Assembly: GCA_043196285.1 (NCBI GenBank)
Contig: JBBYJL010000016.1
Span: forward strand, 1 to 23,071
Reading direction: 5' to 3'
DNA: 23,071 bases
Origin: JAKAFX01 sp043196285
GTDB lineage: Archaea > Thermoplasmatota > Thermoplasmata > Thermoplasmatales > Thermoplasmataceae
In this document: piece by piece, positions 1-7,762 of the stretch
How the letters are laid out: each line of letters begins with the position of its first letter
Position numbering within the stretch: position 1 is the first letter of the stretch
Notes under the pieces: model-generated
What the model saw: the letters and a program-made list of their open reading frames with translations, nothing else
What the model was told of the DNA's origin: nothing
Databases searched by the model: none
Program-made: the position numbers and the translations under genes

Positions 1-1389
1 CTGTGTGCCATTTCCGGGGTTGGGTAGATTGTACCAGACTGACTGAGTTTCTATACCAGTAGTTCCAGTTCCGTTGTCTGATGCTGTACCAGTAAGCGTG
101 GTGAACGTCCCACCAACCGCTATCGTCCCATACCCGTTATACGCAGAGGATGCCGGAAAGCTAGGAGAATAGGACGGTGAATTCCCGTCATCCCCGGATG
201 AGGCAAAGACGGTTATACCTCTGGCAGCAGCTTCTTCTTCGTACTGGCTCCACGAGGCATCCGTCGTATCATTAGTCCCCCAGGAATTGGAAATCACTGA
301 TACATTTTTTAGGGCAGAGTTAACGGTCGAATTGTAGGATGGATTAAGGATATTGGCAAAAGCCTCGTCAAGGTAAGACAGTTTCGGCTGTGGCCCATAA
401 ACCTCAACGATTGAAGCTCCAGGTGCAAGGGATGCTGCCATTTCCAAATCCAGAGTGCTCTCAATATGTGCGTTTGTTACATCATATACAGCACTTGGTC
501 CGGGTGCAGGTGCTCCTGAGAAATTATAATAATATATTTTTGCCCCAGGCTCACTAGAGGGAATGTTATTGCTTATGTAATGCTGTATATCTGCGGGCAC
601 ATAGGGCGCAACACTCTGGCCGCTGGAATTGGTTCCTGACCACAGTATGGTTGCTATTGTTTCATTGGTTGGATAACCGTATTTCTGGTAAAGACTGGAC
701 AGATGATATGCATTCTGGAAGTCTGATCCGTAAAGTGACTCAGATGATCCTGATCCCTGGAACAGGGGTGCAATATGAGCAGTGAACTGATCACTGAGGC
801 CTACAACAGATGATATATCTCCATAATTAACAGGCAAAGATAATGTGGAGGATGGTGCATAGAAGGTTCCATTGTGACTGGAGTAAACATTTATCGTGGT
901 GCGAAAGAGATTCTCAAATTGCCCTACAGAGCCTGAAAGGTCTATAGATACACGATCAGCATAGGTGGTAACAGAAAATCCCCTGAAGATGAAATAATTG
1001 ACGTATCGGTAATACTCGCTGGACGATGGAGAATAGGTGTCGATAAATTCCTTAGCAGTAAGATAGTGATGATAAACGGGTGACGAAGGATTCTGGAGAT
1101 TAACGAGAAAATTGTCCAGTTCACCCTGGTTGCTGTACTGCAGTGAGACCATCACATTAAGCTTGAGAGAAGGATTTTCTGCTGCAATTGGGCTGAGCCC
1201 TGAAATGACTCCGGATTCGAAATCAGGTATAATATATGGATCAGATGGTGAATAACGGATGCCAGTATGCGAATGAAAGGATGGTAGGAGCAGAAACAAG
1301 GCTACTACAAAGACAGCAAGCATTAGCGGGATGTCTCTGTCAAATTTACTCTTCCCCTTCAATCTCACAGTTTCTGGCATTGACAACAT
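1..1389 (-). CDS. S53 (sedolisin/kumamolisin) secreted acid protease, C-terminus cut by window edge
   Basis: An uninterrupted minus-strand frame runs from the window edge to ATG codons at 1380 and 1389; about 460 codons are visible. Numbering from ATG 1380, a basic N-terminus (to about residue 15) precedes a hydrophobic stretch (about 18-33), which looks like a signal peptide or anchor. Residues about 45-200 match a pro-kumamolisin activation domain, including a YHHYLT motif near 103-108. The peptidase domain follows, with the S53 Glu/Asp pair E307 and D311 (ExxxD) and the oxyanion Asp in SSGDDG (D397). The nucleophile Ser (SGTS motif) would lie beyond the left edge. S53 enzymes are acid-active endopeptidases, so a role in extracellular protein digestion fits an acidophilic heterotroph (inference). 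The start is uncertain among GTG 1392, ATG 1389 and ATG 1380. An AGGAG lies 12-15 nt upstream of the first two. The frame is the same as the preceding gene, 9 nt beyond its TGA. Confidence 0.9.
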   Translation of the reverse strand, partial: MLSMPETVRLKGKSKFDRDIPLMLAVFVVALFLLLPSFHSHTGIRYSPSDPYIIPDFESGVISGLSPIAAENPSLKLNVMVSLQYSNQGELDNFLVNLQNPSSPVYHHYLTAKEFIDTYSPSSSEYYRYVNYFIFRGFSVTTYADRVSIDLSGSVGQFENLFRTTINVYSSHNGTFYAPSSTLSLPVNYGDISSVVGLSDQFTAHIAPLFQGSGSSESLYGSDFQNAYHLSSLYQKYGYPTNETIATILWSGTNSSGQSVAPYVPADIQHYISNNIPSSEPGAKIYYYNFSGAPAPGPSAVYDVTNAHIESTLDLEMAASLAPGASIVEVYGPQPKLSYLDEAFANILNPSYNSTVNSALKNVSVISNSWGTNDTTDASWSQYEEEAAARGITVFASSGDDGNSPSYSPSFPASSAYNGYGTIAVGGTFTTLTGTASDNGTGTTGIETQSVWYNLPNPGNGTQ

Positions 1390-1398
1390 CACAGAATT

Positions 1399-2616
1399 TC
1401 ACAACTCCTGATCCAGTCTTAATCTCTGAGGGCGGGCCCGGATCTCCTGCATTGATCTTTCCCTGATCTTTTTTACATCGTAATACCTGTCCACTAAATT
1501 ACCATTAATCAGCATATTGGCGCTCAGGCATTCCAGTTCACTACCACAGCTACACTTTTTAGGCTGATCGTTGTTGTGTACAACATAGAGGTTTCTGCAC
1601 CTGGGGCAACGAAAAGTTCTCTTCTTTCCGGAGAATTTTCCCCTCTTGCTCAATGGTTTACCGTCCATCTCGACTATGTCCATTGCAAAATCAACAGGTT
1701 TAGCCGATGCTATCGATGTACCAACTCCAAATGCAGCAGCGCCAGCTTTCCTGAGTTTGAACACTGAATTGTGATCAAGACCTCCAGACACCATAATCTT
1801 GGTGTTTTTGAAACCATTAATGTCAAGCTCCCAGCGGACCTCTCTGACAATATTAGCAAAATCGCCTCTTCTTGAAGAGGGAGTATCCAGTCTAACAAAA
1901 TCAAGGTCCTTCACCACTCTTGCAGCATGAACCGCTGCGAACTTCTCATCCTCAAAAGTGTCTATGAGTGCAACCTTTGGGTGCTTACTTTCTGCCATTC
2001 CGATCCTCCACGCAGCATCGTCTCCCAGGATAATTGATACTGCATGTGGCATGGTTCCTGTCGGATCAATTCCAATAAGCTCAGCCCCCATTATTCCAGA
2101 TACGCCGTTAGCTCCCCCTATATATGTTGCGCGATCGATCATTGGGGAGATAGCGGGATGCATTCTTCTTATTCCGAATGAAAAGAAAGGCAGATCCCCC
2201 GATGCGACACGCACCATTGATGAATAAGTGGATATACCAGTGGACTGGCAGATGAAACCAAGTATAGCAGTCTCGAAAATTGCGAAATCTCTGTATCTGC
2301 CAGTTATAGTCATAACTGGAACCGGTACACCTTCAGCATCTCTGGCTTCAACTATGGTACCTTCAGGAACAGCCTCTACACTAACATTCCTGCCTTCAAG
2401 CAAATGTATGACTTCCTGAATTCCGGATATTAGTATCCATGGATATCCGGAACCTGAGACTGTAACCTCCATGCTAACTGTTCCATCGAACCCTGCCTCC
2501 TTTAATGTTTTCAGGGCATTTTCAAAATAAACATCAGCTGTTCTGCCCGATATGATATCATCCGTTTCTGCAATGCTGAAAACTGCCTTACTCTTACTTA
2601 CTGTTCCCAATTTCAT
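1399..2616 (-). CDS. pncB: Nicotinate phosphoribosyltransferase, archaeal type with C-terminal zinc ribbon
   Basis: This 405-residue protein should convert nicotinate plus PRPP to nicotinate mononucleotide (Preiss-Handler NAD salvage, cytosolic). Visible family marks are the TGRYRDFAIFET segment (105-116), the RRMHP phosphate/substrate loop (150-154), GTMPHA (187-192) and the barrel motif VSGGLD (276-281). The C-terminus adds a Cys cluster: C337 and C340 (CPRC), then C355, C357 and C363. This resembles the zinc-knuckle domain known from the Thermoplasma acidophilum enzyme. Its ATG lies 23 nt inside the end of the upstream nicotinamidase gene, with a GAGGAAG Shine-Dalgarno-like stretch before it, so translation is probably coupled. 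The upstream gene supplies the substrate, nicotinate. The length matches archaeal homologues and no key residue looks lost. The family call is firm; substrate preference (nicotinate rather than nicotinamide) is from family knowledge and context. Confidence 0.93.
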   Translation of the reverse strand: MKLGTVSKSKAVFSIAETDDIISGRTADVYFENALKTLKEAGFDGTVSMEVTVSGSGYPWILISGIQEVIHLLEGRNVSVEAVPEGTIVEARDAEGVPVPVMTITGRYRDFAIFETAILGFICQSTGISTYSSMVRVASGDLPFFSFGIRRMHPAISPMIDRATYIGGANGVSGIMGAELIGIDPTGTMPHAVSIILGDDAAWRIGMAESKHPKVALIDTFEDEKFAAVHAARVVKDLDFVRLDTPSSRRGDFANIVREVRWELDINGFKNTKIMVSGGLDHNSVFKLRKAGAAAFGVGTSIASAKPVDFAMDIVEMDGKPLSKRGKFSGKKRTFRCPRCRNLYVVHNNDQPKKCSCGSELECLSANMLINGNLVDRYYDVKKIRERSMQEIRARPQRLRLDQEL

Positions 2617-3154
2617 TTAATGCTTCCTCTGACGATATGATCATTGCCCCATAATTAGTTTTTATGAACTCCAGTGCTGATCGATGCTTCGAATGGTCAA
2701 TGGAACTGCAAAGATCGCTTATTATCCTTATGGCATAATTCCTGAAAAATGCGCCTCCAGCAGTGTGCTGGACACATATATCTGTGCTTATTCCAAAGAT
2801 ATAAAGCGTTCTAATATCCCAGGCACGCAGGAGACCGTCGAGGTCAGAATCATAGAACGAGTCGTAATGTCGTTTCCTGACCCTCATCCCCGCTATATGT
2901 TCCAGATCCGGGGATAATTCCGATCCCCAGGTACCTTCAAGGCAGTGTTCACCCCACACCTTGAATTCAGGATCGTTCTTTATATGAGTATCCATTGTAA
3001 AAATTATGGGTATCCTGCCATTGACTTTTTCAAGAAAAACCGCAGATTTCCTGGAAACTTCCCTGGAAGCATCGCCGCCAAATTTTCCACTGACAAAATC
3101 ATTCACAAGGTCGACCACTAAAATTGCAGATTTTTTGGGACCCGGATCGTTCAT
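2594..3154 (-). CDS. pncA: Nicotinamidase (isochorismatase-like cysteine hydrolase)
   Basis: A 186-residue isochorismatase-fold hydrolase. The nicotinamidase triad is visible as D15 (VVDLVNDF), K94 (VRKRH) and C127 (STDICVQ). Metal ligands appear as D55 and H57 (TMDTH) and H70 (WGEHC), followed by the typical GTWGSE segment. The predicted reaction is nicotinamide to nicotinate plus ammonia. The next gene downstream, nicotinate phosphoribosyltransferase, would use that product, which supports this substrate over other isochorismatase-family amides. The start codon overlaps the cysS stop by 4 nt (ATGA), and a GGAGG lies about 11 nt upstream inside cysS, so the three genes are likely one transcript. 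Length is normal for the family (about 180-210). Confidence 0.92.
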   Translation of the reverse strand: MNDPGPKKSAILVVDLVNDFVSGKFGGDASREVSRKSAVFLEKVNGRIPIIFTMDTHIKNDPEFKVWGEHCLEGTWGSELSPDLEHIAGMRVRKRHYDSFYDSDLDGLLRAWDIRTLYIFGISTDICVQHTAGGAFFRNYAIRIISDLCSSIDHSKHRSALEFIKTNYGAMIISSEEALNEIGNSK

Positions 3155-4530
3155 TTCTTCTCAATCCTCCATTTTACTCCACTTCCGGAATCCTCGACTT
3201 TTATGCCTGATTGCTCAAGAATCATCCTTATTCTGTCTGAATGATTGAAGTCCCTTTCATTCCTGAAATCCTCCCTCAACCTGATGACTGCCTCGATCAA
3301 ATTGGGTGCCTGAAACGCAGGTCCATCAATCTTGATTATGCCAAATATCCTGTCGATGAAGTAGAATATTTCAAGGATATCTCTTGCCGCATCTTTCGAG
3401 ATATTGTTTGCGTTCCTGTTAATCTCAGTAACCATTTCCTGAAGGCGTGCGAAAACAGATCTTGTGTCAAAATTGTTGTCAAGAAGCTTCTTGAATTCTT
3501 CTATTTCATTTTCAGAAGATATTGTAAAATTCCCTTTTGCAGAGGTTATGTTCAGCAGATTCGTGAACGCGTTCTGTATCCTGGAAAGTGCCTCGTTTGA
3601 TGATACCATCAGATCATCACTGTAAAGCAGATCCGATGAGTATTTTGAATTGAGAAGGAAATATCTGATCTGCTCTGCGGAATATACTGATAATGCTTCT
3701 CGTACTTTTACAAAATTGCCGAGGGACTTTGACATCTTCTCTTCTCCCATCCGCAATAAACCTGAATGGACCCAGTATCGCGATAGAAAGTTCTTTCCAG
3801 TTATTGATCTCATCTGAGCAATTTCGGCCTCGTGATGGGGGAATATTAGATCTATAGCCCCTCCATGGATGTCGTACTCTTCACCAAAGAATGTGTAAGT
3901 TATAGCAGTATCCTCTATATGCCACCCGGGTCTACCAGGACCCCAGGGCGAGTCCCAGAATGGTTCACCCTCCTTGTACTTTTTCCAGAGCACAAAATCC
4001 TCAGGTTCTCTTTTACTGTCCCTTGTCTCTATTCTTACGCCATGCCTTATCTGCTTCATGTCCTGTCCAGAAAGTTTCCCGTAATCCTGGAACTTCCTGA
4101 CAGAGAAATATATGCCATCATCGGATTCATAGGCGAAACCTTTTTCGTAGAGTGCCTTGATCTGATCGATAATTTCCTTAATGTACAAAGTGGCTTTAGC
4201 GTAAAGACTGACACTGTCTATTCTGAGAGATTTCATGTCTTTCCTGAACTCTCTGTAGAATCTGTCAGATAGATCTTCAGGTTTTATGCCAAGATCCTTT
4301 GCCCTGTTGATGATCTTATCATCGACATCCGTTATGTTCTGGAGATAAAATACCTCATAACCAAGTTCAGAAAGATACTTTGAAAAAGAGTCAAAAATGA
4401 TGAACGTCCTCGCGTTTCCCACATGAATAAAGTCGTATACAGTCGGGCCACAGACAAACATCCTGATTCTTCCTTTGTTTAAAGGCTTGAAATCCTCAAG
4501 ACTTCGCGAATAGGTGTTGAAAATTTTCAT
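3151..4530 (-). CDS. cysS: Cysteinyl-tRNA synthetase
   Basis: A 459-residue class I aminoacyl-tRNA synthetase that charges tRNA-Cys with cysteine using ATP. The HIGH motif appears as HVGN (36-39) and the KMSKS motif at 265-269. Zinc-site residues by comparison with E. coli (C28, C209, H234, E238) are C27, D207 in WHIEDTA, H232 and E236 in HHEAE. So one cysteine ligand is replaced by Asp, which may be usual in archaeal CysRS. The helical anticodon-binding C-terminal domain is present (about 310-459). This gene heads the NAD-salvage set and overlaps the nicotinamidase gene by 4 nt. A TATA-like box 26-37 bp upstream of the ATG (4555-4567) suggests a leaderless or very short-leader mRNA. Expression of NAD salvage would then depend on the cysS promoter. 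Confidence 0.96.
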   Translation of the reverse strand: MKIFNTYSRSLEDFKPLNKGRIRMFVCGPTVYDFIHVGNARTFIIFDSFSKYLSELGYEVFYLQNITDVDDKIINRAKDLGIKPEDLSDRFYREFRKDMKSLRIDSVSLYAKATLYIKEIIDQIKALYEKGFAYESDDGIYFSVRKFQDYGKLSGQDMKQIRHGVRIETRDSKREPEDFVLWKKYKEGEPFWDSPWGPGRPGWHIEDTAITYTFFGEEYDIHGGAIDLIFPHHEAEIAQMRSITGKNFLSRYWVHSGLLRMGEEKMSKSLGNFVKVREALSVYSAEQIRYFLLNSKYSSDLLYSDDLMVSSNEALSRIQNAFTNLLNITSAKGNFTISSENEIEEFKKLLDNNFDTRSVFARLQEMVTEINRNANNISKDAARDILEIFYFIDRIFGIIKIDGPAFQAPNLIEAVIRLREDFRNERDFNHSDRIRMILEQSGIKVEDSGSGVKWRIEKK

Positions 4531-4554
4531 GGATGTTGCTTGATTTTAATCCTG

Positions 4555-4567
4555 CATTTATATTTTA
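4555..4567 (-). promoter_or_regulatory. TATA-like box of the cysS operon
   Basis: On the minus strand this reads TAAAATATAAATG. It is centred about 31 bp from the cysS ATG, giving a start site within a few bases of the codon. The 135-bp gap is shared with the divergent GAF gene promoter. Confidence 0.55.
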
Positions 4568-4632
4568 GCAGGATTACTGAATGCAAAACTAAAGTTCCAG
4601 AATATTTGACTTTTGAATATACTCAGCGAAAC

Positions 4633-4645
4633 AAATACTTTTTAT
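4633..4645 (+). promoter_or_regulatory. TATA-like box of the GAF-domain gene
   Basis: The AT-rich element AAATACTTTTTAT is centred about 26 bp upstream of the ATG at 4666. That spacing fits an archaeal promoter giving a leaderless mRNA; no Shine-Dalgarno site precedes the codon. Confidence 0.6.
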
Positions 4646-4665
4646 TCAGGCAGAAATAAACCGAT

Positions 4666-5118
4666 ATGGATTATGCATCATCGGAGAATTTTCTGGAATC
4701 ACTCAATTCCTACAGAGGAATGGATAGAAAGAAAGCTTTTCAGGAGATTTGTTCTCAGCTGGCTAGATTGAACAGCGCGTATAACTGGGTGGGGATTTAC
4801 GTTCTTGAAAACAATAAACTTGTACTTGATGCATTTGTGGGAGAGAAAACTGAACATGAGCAGATAACGCTTGGAGACGGATTATGCAGTCTGGCGATAG
4901 TCAGGAACGAAATCGTAAATGAGGCCGATGTTCTCTCAAACAAGAAATATCTTGCTTGTTTCCCCGAGACAAAGTCTGAACTTGTTGTACCAATCAGGGC
5001 AGGGAAAATACCTGTGGGCGAGATAGATATAGACTCAGACACGAAAGGTGCGTTCAAAAGAGAAGACGAAAAATTCATACAGGATGTTGCTGATTTTATA
5101 GGCAGAAATTTTTTCTGA
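4666..5118 (+). CDS. GAF-domain protein, free methionine-R-sulfoxide reductase-like
   Basis: A 150-residue single GAF domain of the fRMsr (YebR) family, which reduces free methionine-R-sulfoxide in the cytosol. Two conserved cysteines are present: C74 in GDGLCS and C98 in KYLACF. They are 24 residues apart, the same spacing as the redox pair C94/C118 of the E. coli enzyme. The third bacterial cysteine (C84) is absent, with H64 at about that place. The family stretches SELVVPI (104-110) and GEIDIDSD (118-125) follow. A two-cysteine form of this enzyme is, as I recall, described from Thermoplasma acidophilum. Alternative: a non-catalytic GAF sensor, less likely given the cysteine spacing. It stands alone, divergent from cysS and convergent with the phosphatase pair (2 nt between stops). 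Confidence 0.82.
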   Translation: MDYASSENFLESLNSYRGMDRKKAFQEICSQLARLNSAYNWVGIYVLENNKLVLDAFVGEKTEHEQITLGDGLCSLAIVRNEIVNEADVLSNKKYLACFPETKSELVVPIRAGKIPVGEIDIDSDTKGAFKREDEKFIQDVADFIGRNFF

Positions 5119-5120
5119 TT

Positions 5121-5702
5121 TCATGAAAAGAGTTCTTTTATTCTTTCACTGACCAGAAAGTTTCCAACAGAATAAAGCTTGTAGCTGTCAGTATCCACAG
5201 TTGTCATTGAACTCGGGCGTATATATATACCATTGAACTCTTCCATATCCAATCCCAGCACCTTGCCTATCACTGTCCTGATTACCAGTCCATGAGTCAC
5301 AACAATTGACCTGTCCCTCATCCTTGAAAGCGATCTCTCAAGTCTTTGCCTGTGAGAATTCCATGATTCAACCCCATGCTTCACCCTTATTTCCTCAGGG
5401 AGATCAACGACTCTTCCTGCCAGCTTTGTTTCTCTCATGGTTCCAAAATCTGTTTCCCGTAGATCGTCATCAATCTCTACACCAATTCCAAATTTCTCTG
5501 CCAGTATGTCAGCAGTCTGTCGGGTTCGCAAAAGTGGGCTGGAATAGATTGCAGTTATCCTAAGAGCAGAGATCTGGTTGCTGATAAATTCAACTTGATC
5601 GACGCCTTTTTTCGTAAGCGGGTACAGGTCCGTACTGTTAGAAATCAGATCCCTCGCATTGGCCTCGCTCTCACCGTGTCTTACAAATATAAGTCTCTTC
5701 AA
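5121..5702 (-). CDS. Histidine phosphatase family protein (phosphoglycerate mutase-like), copy 1
   Basis: A 193-residue branch-1 histidine phosphatase. The phospho-acceptor H9 lies in RHGE (8-11), the core arginine is R59 (SSPLLR), the acid is E83 (RETDFG) and the second histidine is H137 (VTHG). All catalytic residues are intact. The start is TTG at 5702, overlapping the upstream gene's TGA as TTGA; a GAGGGT lies 5 nt upstream of the TTG, which supports this start. It is the second gene of a tandem pair of related phosphatases. Possible roles are cofactor-dependent phosphoglycerate mutase or a broad phosphatase; sequence alone does not separate them. Thermoplasma is known to carry a dPGM-type enzyme, so one of the pair could serve glycolysis or gluconeogenesis (inference). 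Confidence 0.88.
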   Translation of the reverse strand: MKRLIFVRHGESEANARDLISNSTDLYPLTKKGVDQVEFISNQISALRITAIYSSPLLRTRQTADILAEKFGIGVEIDDDLRETDFGTMRETKLAGRVVDLPEEIRVKHGVESWNSHRQRLERSLSRMRDRSIVVTHGLVIRTVIGKVLGLDMEEFNGIYIRPSSMTTVDTDSYKLYSVGNFLVSERIKELFS

Positions 5703-6307
5703 GATAGACCCTCTTTTTCAGTTTTGTCTGATGAATCCCGCAGCAGGTATTCCCTCATGGACCTGGTTATGATTCTCGATCCTATGGACTTAACCTTCAT
5801 CTCCTTGATGTCACAGACTGTAAAGGAGGCATAACCAACCTCTATTCCAAAAGACTCAACCTCATTCATCCCAATTATGGATGAGATCAGCGCTCTTATG
5901 GGGAGGCTATGACTCACTGCAACAACATTGCCCTTCGTTCCAGTGGCGAAATCCATCATCCTTGATACTATGGAAGACCATGGTTCCATTCCTAGAGCCT
6001 CCCGGTTGCTACCTCGAAGGAAATCAATACTTCTGTTGTTGTATTTCCCAAATCCAGACTCTCTGATCCTGTTCTCGATCTTTGCCTTAAATCCTGCAAT
6101 TTCTCCTATAATTTCAGCAGTGTGGACAGCCCTTTTCACAGGGCTTGTGTAAATATTGTCAATGGTGATACCACTCAGCTGTTTGCCCGTGAATTCAGCC
6201 TGCCTTATTCCGTTTTCTGTCAGGGGAAAGCGATCCATATCCTCAGAGATAATTGACCTTGTGTTTGCTTCGCTTTCGCCATGCCGGATCAGCATTATCC
6301 ACCCCAT
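5699..6307 (-). CDS. Histidine phosphatase family protein, copy 2
   Basis: A 202-residue paralogue of the following gene. It has H9 in RHGE (8-11), R59 (TSPVKR), E83 (RESGFG) and H133 (VSHS), so the catalytic set is complete. The stretch between residues 95 and 125, which shapes the substrate pocket, differs clearly from the neighbour, suggesting a different substrate. A TATA-like box 22-33 bp upstream of the ATG (6329-6340) and no Shine-Dalgarno site suggest a leaderless start. Its stop overlaps the TTG start of the next gene by 4 nt, so the two are co-transcribed and probably translationally coupled. Substrate unknown. Confidence 0.87.
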   Translation of the reverse strand: MGWIMLIRHGESEANTRSIISEDMDRFPLTENGIRQAEFTGKQLSGITIDNIYTSPVKRAVHTAEIIGEIAGFKAKIENRIRESGFGKYNNRSIDFLRGSNREALGMEPWSSIVSRMMDFATGTKGNVVAVSHSLPIRALISSIIGMNEVESFGIEVGYASFTVCDIKEMKVKSIGSRIITRSMREYLLRDSSDKTEKEGLS

Positions 6308-6328
6308 AATCCCGTATTGCCTAATGCG

Positions 6329-6340
6329 ATAAAAATAAAT
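6329..6340 (-). promoter_or_regulatory. TATA-like box of the tandem phosphatase genes
   Basis: On the minus strand this reads ATTTATTTTTAT, centred about 27 bp from the ATG at 6307. It lies in the 36-bp gap after the arsB stop codon. Confidence 0.55.
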
Positions 6341-6343
6341 TCA

Positions 6344-7630
6344 CTACAGATAGAGCATTACTGTTAGAGCCAGCAGGGTGACCAGAAGTACAGGAACTGT
6401 TAGGATAAATCCAACCTTCATGTAGTATCTTTTGTTGATCTTGATGTCCCCTCTTCTTTCAAGAGAATAAATCCAGAGAAGGGTCGCCAGTGATCCGATG
6501 GGTGTGAACTTTGGCCCTATATCATTTCCGATCACATTTGCATATGCCAGATTCACACCAAGATGCGATCCTTTAATCGCAAGATTTCCGATCATGACGG
6601 AAGGCAGGTTGTTCAGGAGTCCCGCGAGCACGGAAAACAAAAAGCCGGAAAGGACAGTTGAGAGTATTCCACCAAGATAAGATATTTTCACCAGGACAAA
6701 AGAAAGATCATATGTTAGTCCTTCTCTACCCATCCCAAACACTATCACAAACATACCAAGTGAAAAGTATACTACCTGCCAGGGCGCTTCCACAAGGATT
6801 TTTCTTGTATTAATCCTACCATTCCTGTGCGCATATAGGAAAAGGCCGGAAACAGCAGGTACTGCCACAAAAGCAATGGGAATATCGAATATGCCGGTTA
6901 CTGCATACACGACAATCAGAAAAATTGTCAACGGCATCGCTATTCTGAATATTTTCGGATCTTTGATCACAGATACCGGATCGGGTATTCTCGAAATGTC
7001 CAGCCTGCCATCAAGGCTTTTCCTGTAATACAGGAACAGAAAAGAAAGGCTTGCAAGAGTTGAAACGAAGGCAGGAAACATCATTACAAGAGCATAATCT
7101 ATGAACGAGATAGAGAAATAACTTGTAGTTATTATATTAACTAGATTACTAATTATGAAGGGGGAACTGGCAGTATCCGCTATGAATCCAACAGCCATTA
7201 TGAATGGCAGTATAATTCTGCCTTCAGCATTGGTCCGTTTCAGGATTGAATAGACAACAGGGGTGAGCACAAGAATGGCACCGTCGTTTGCAAAAAGGGC
7301 TGAGACTATTGCACCAAAAACGATTATGAGAACAAACAGAAGTTTCGTGTTGCCCTTGGAGAAGATGGTAAATTTTATAGCCATGTATTCAAAAAACCCC
7401 GCTTCGTCAAGTGTCAGCGAAAAGATGACAATGGCCACAAAGGTGAACGTTGAATTCCAAACTATGTCCCATATTACGAGGAGATCAGATATTGGCGTGA
7501 TCCCGATCGCGATACATGCGAATGCCCCTATAATTGCCGGATAACCAATCCCCATTCCTCTGGGGTTTCTCTCCACAAAGTATAGTGTTAGGATAAAAAT
7601 AGCAATGGAAACGAGATAGAAATAGATCAT
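6344..7630 (-). CDS. arsB: ArsB-type arsenite/anion efflux permease
   Basis: A polytopic membrane protein (about 428 residues from ATG 7630) of the ArsB/ion-transporter superfamily, expected to extrude arsenite across the cytoplasmic membrane. Diagnostic stretches agree with E. coli ArsB as I remember it: WNIVWN-like IVWNSTF, LDEAGFFE, ALFANDGA, GFIADTAS, NNLPSVMIGNLAI and GPKFTPIGSLATLLW. About ten to twelve hydrophobic segments are visible. ATG 7657 would add nine residues. I prefer 7630 because the E. coli protein starts at the matching point and a CTTTTTATG element sits about 28 bp upstream of it. No arsR, arsC or arsA gene is adjacent, so arsenic specificity is from family similarity only. 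It is divergent from the DUF255 gene. Confidence 0.88.
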   Translation of the reverse strand: MIYFYLVSIAIFILTLYFVERNPRGMGIGYPAIIGAFACIAIGITPISDLLVIWDIVWNSTFTFVAIVIFSLTLDEAGFFEYMAIKFTIFSKGNTKLLFVLIIVFGAIVSALFANDGAILVLTPVVYSILKRTNAEGRIILPFIMAVGFIADTASSPFIISNLVNIITTSYFSISFIDYALVMMFPAFVSTLASLSFLFLYYRKSLDGRLDISRIPDPVSVIKDPKIFRIAMPLTIFLIVVYAVTGIFDIPIAFVAVPAVSGLFLYAHRNGRINTRKILVEAPWQVVYFSLGMFVIVFGMGREGLTYDLSFVLVKISYLGGILSTVLSGFLFSVLAGLLNNLPSVMIGNLAIKGSHLGVNLAYANVIGNDIGPKFTPIGSLATLLWIYSLERRGDIKINKRYYMKVGFILTVPVLLVTLLALTVMLYL

Positions 7631-7718
7631 AAGATGACCAGATATCACGAACAGCATAAAAAGGTAAAAGCGATATCTCTTTAACGATCAATTATGACAA
7701 ATTGTTGAAATATACGCA

Positions 7719-7729
7719 CAGTATATTTG
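7719..7729 (+). promoter_or_regulatory. TATA-like box of the DUF255 gene
   Basis: AGTATATTTGT is centred 39 bp upstream of ATG 7763, implying a leader of about a dozen bases. A GGTG (7751-7754) about 8 nt before the ATG could act as Shine-Dalgarno site. Confidence 0.45.
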
Positions 7730-7762
7730 TGTAGACCATTTTGTGTTTTGGTGTAATACTGT

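Noticed and set aside
3865..4272. A 135-codon plus-strand frame opposite cysS
   Set aside because: The cysS frame here holds the conserved zinc-site residues and the substrate domain; the antisense frame has no family resemblance.
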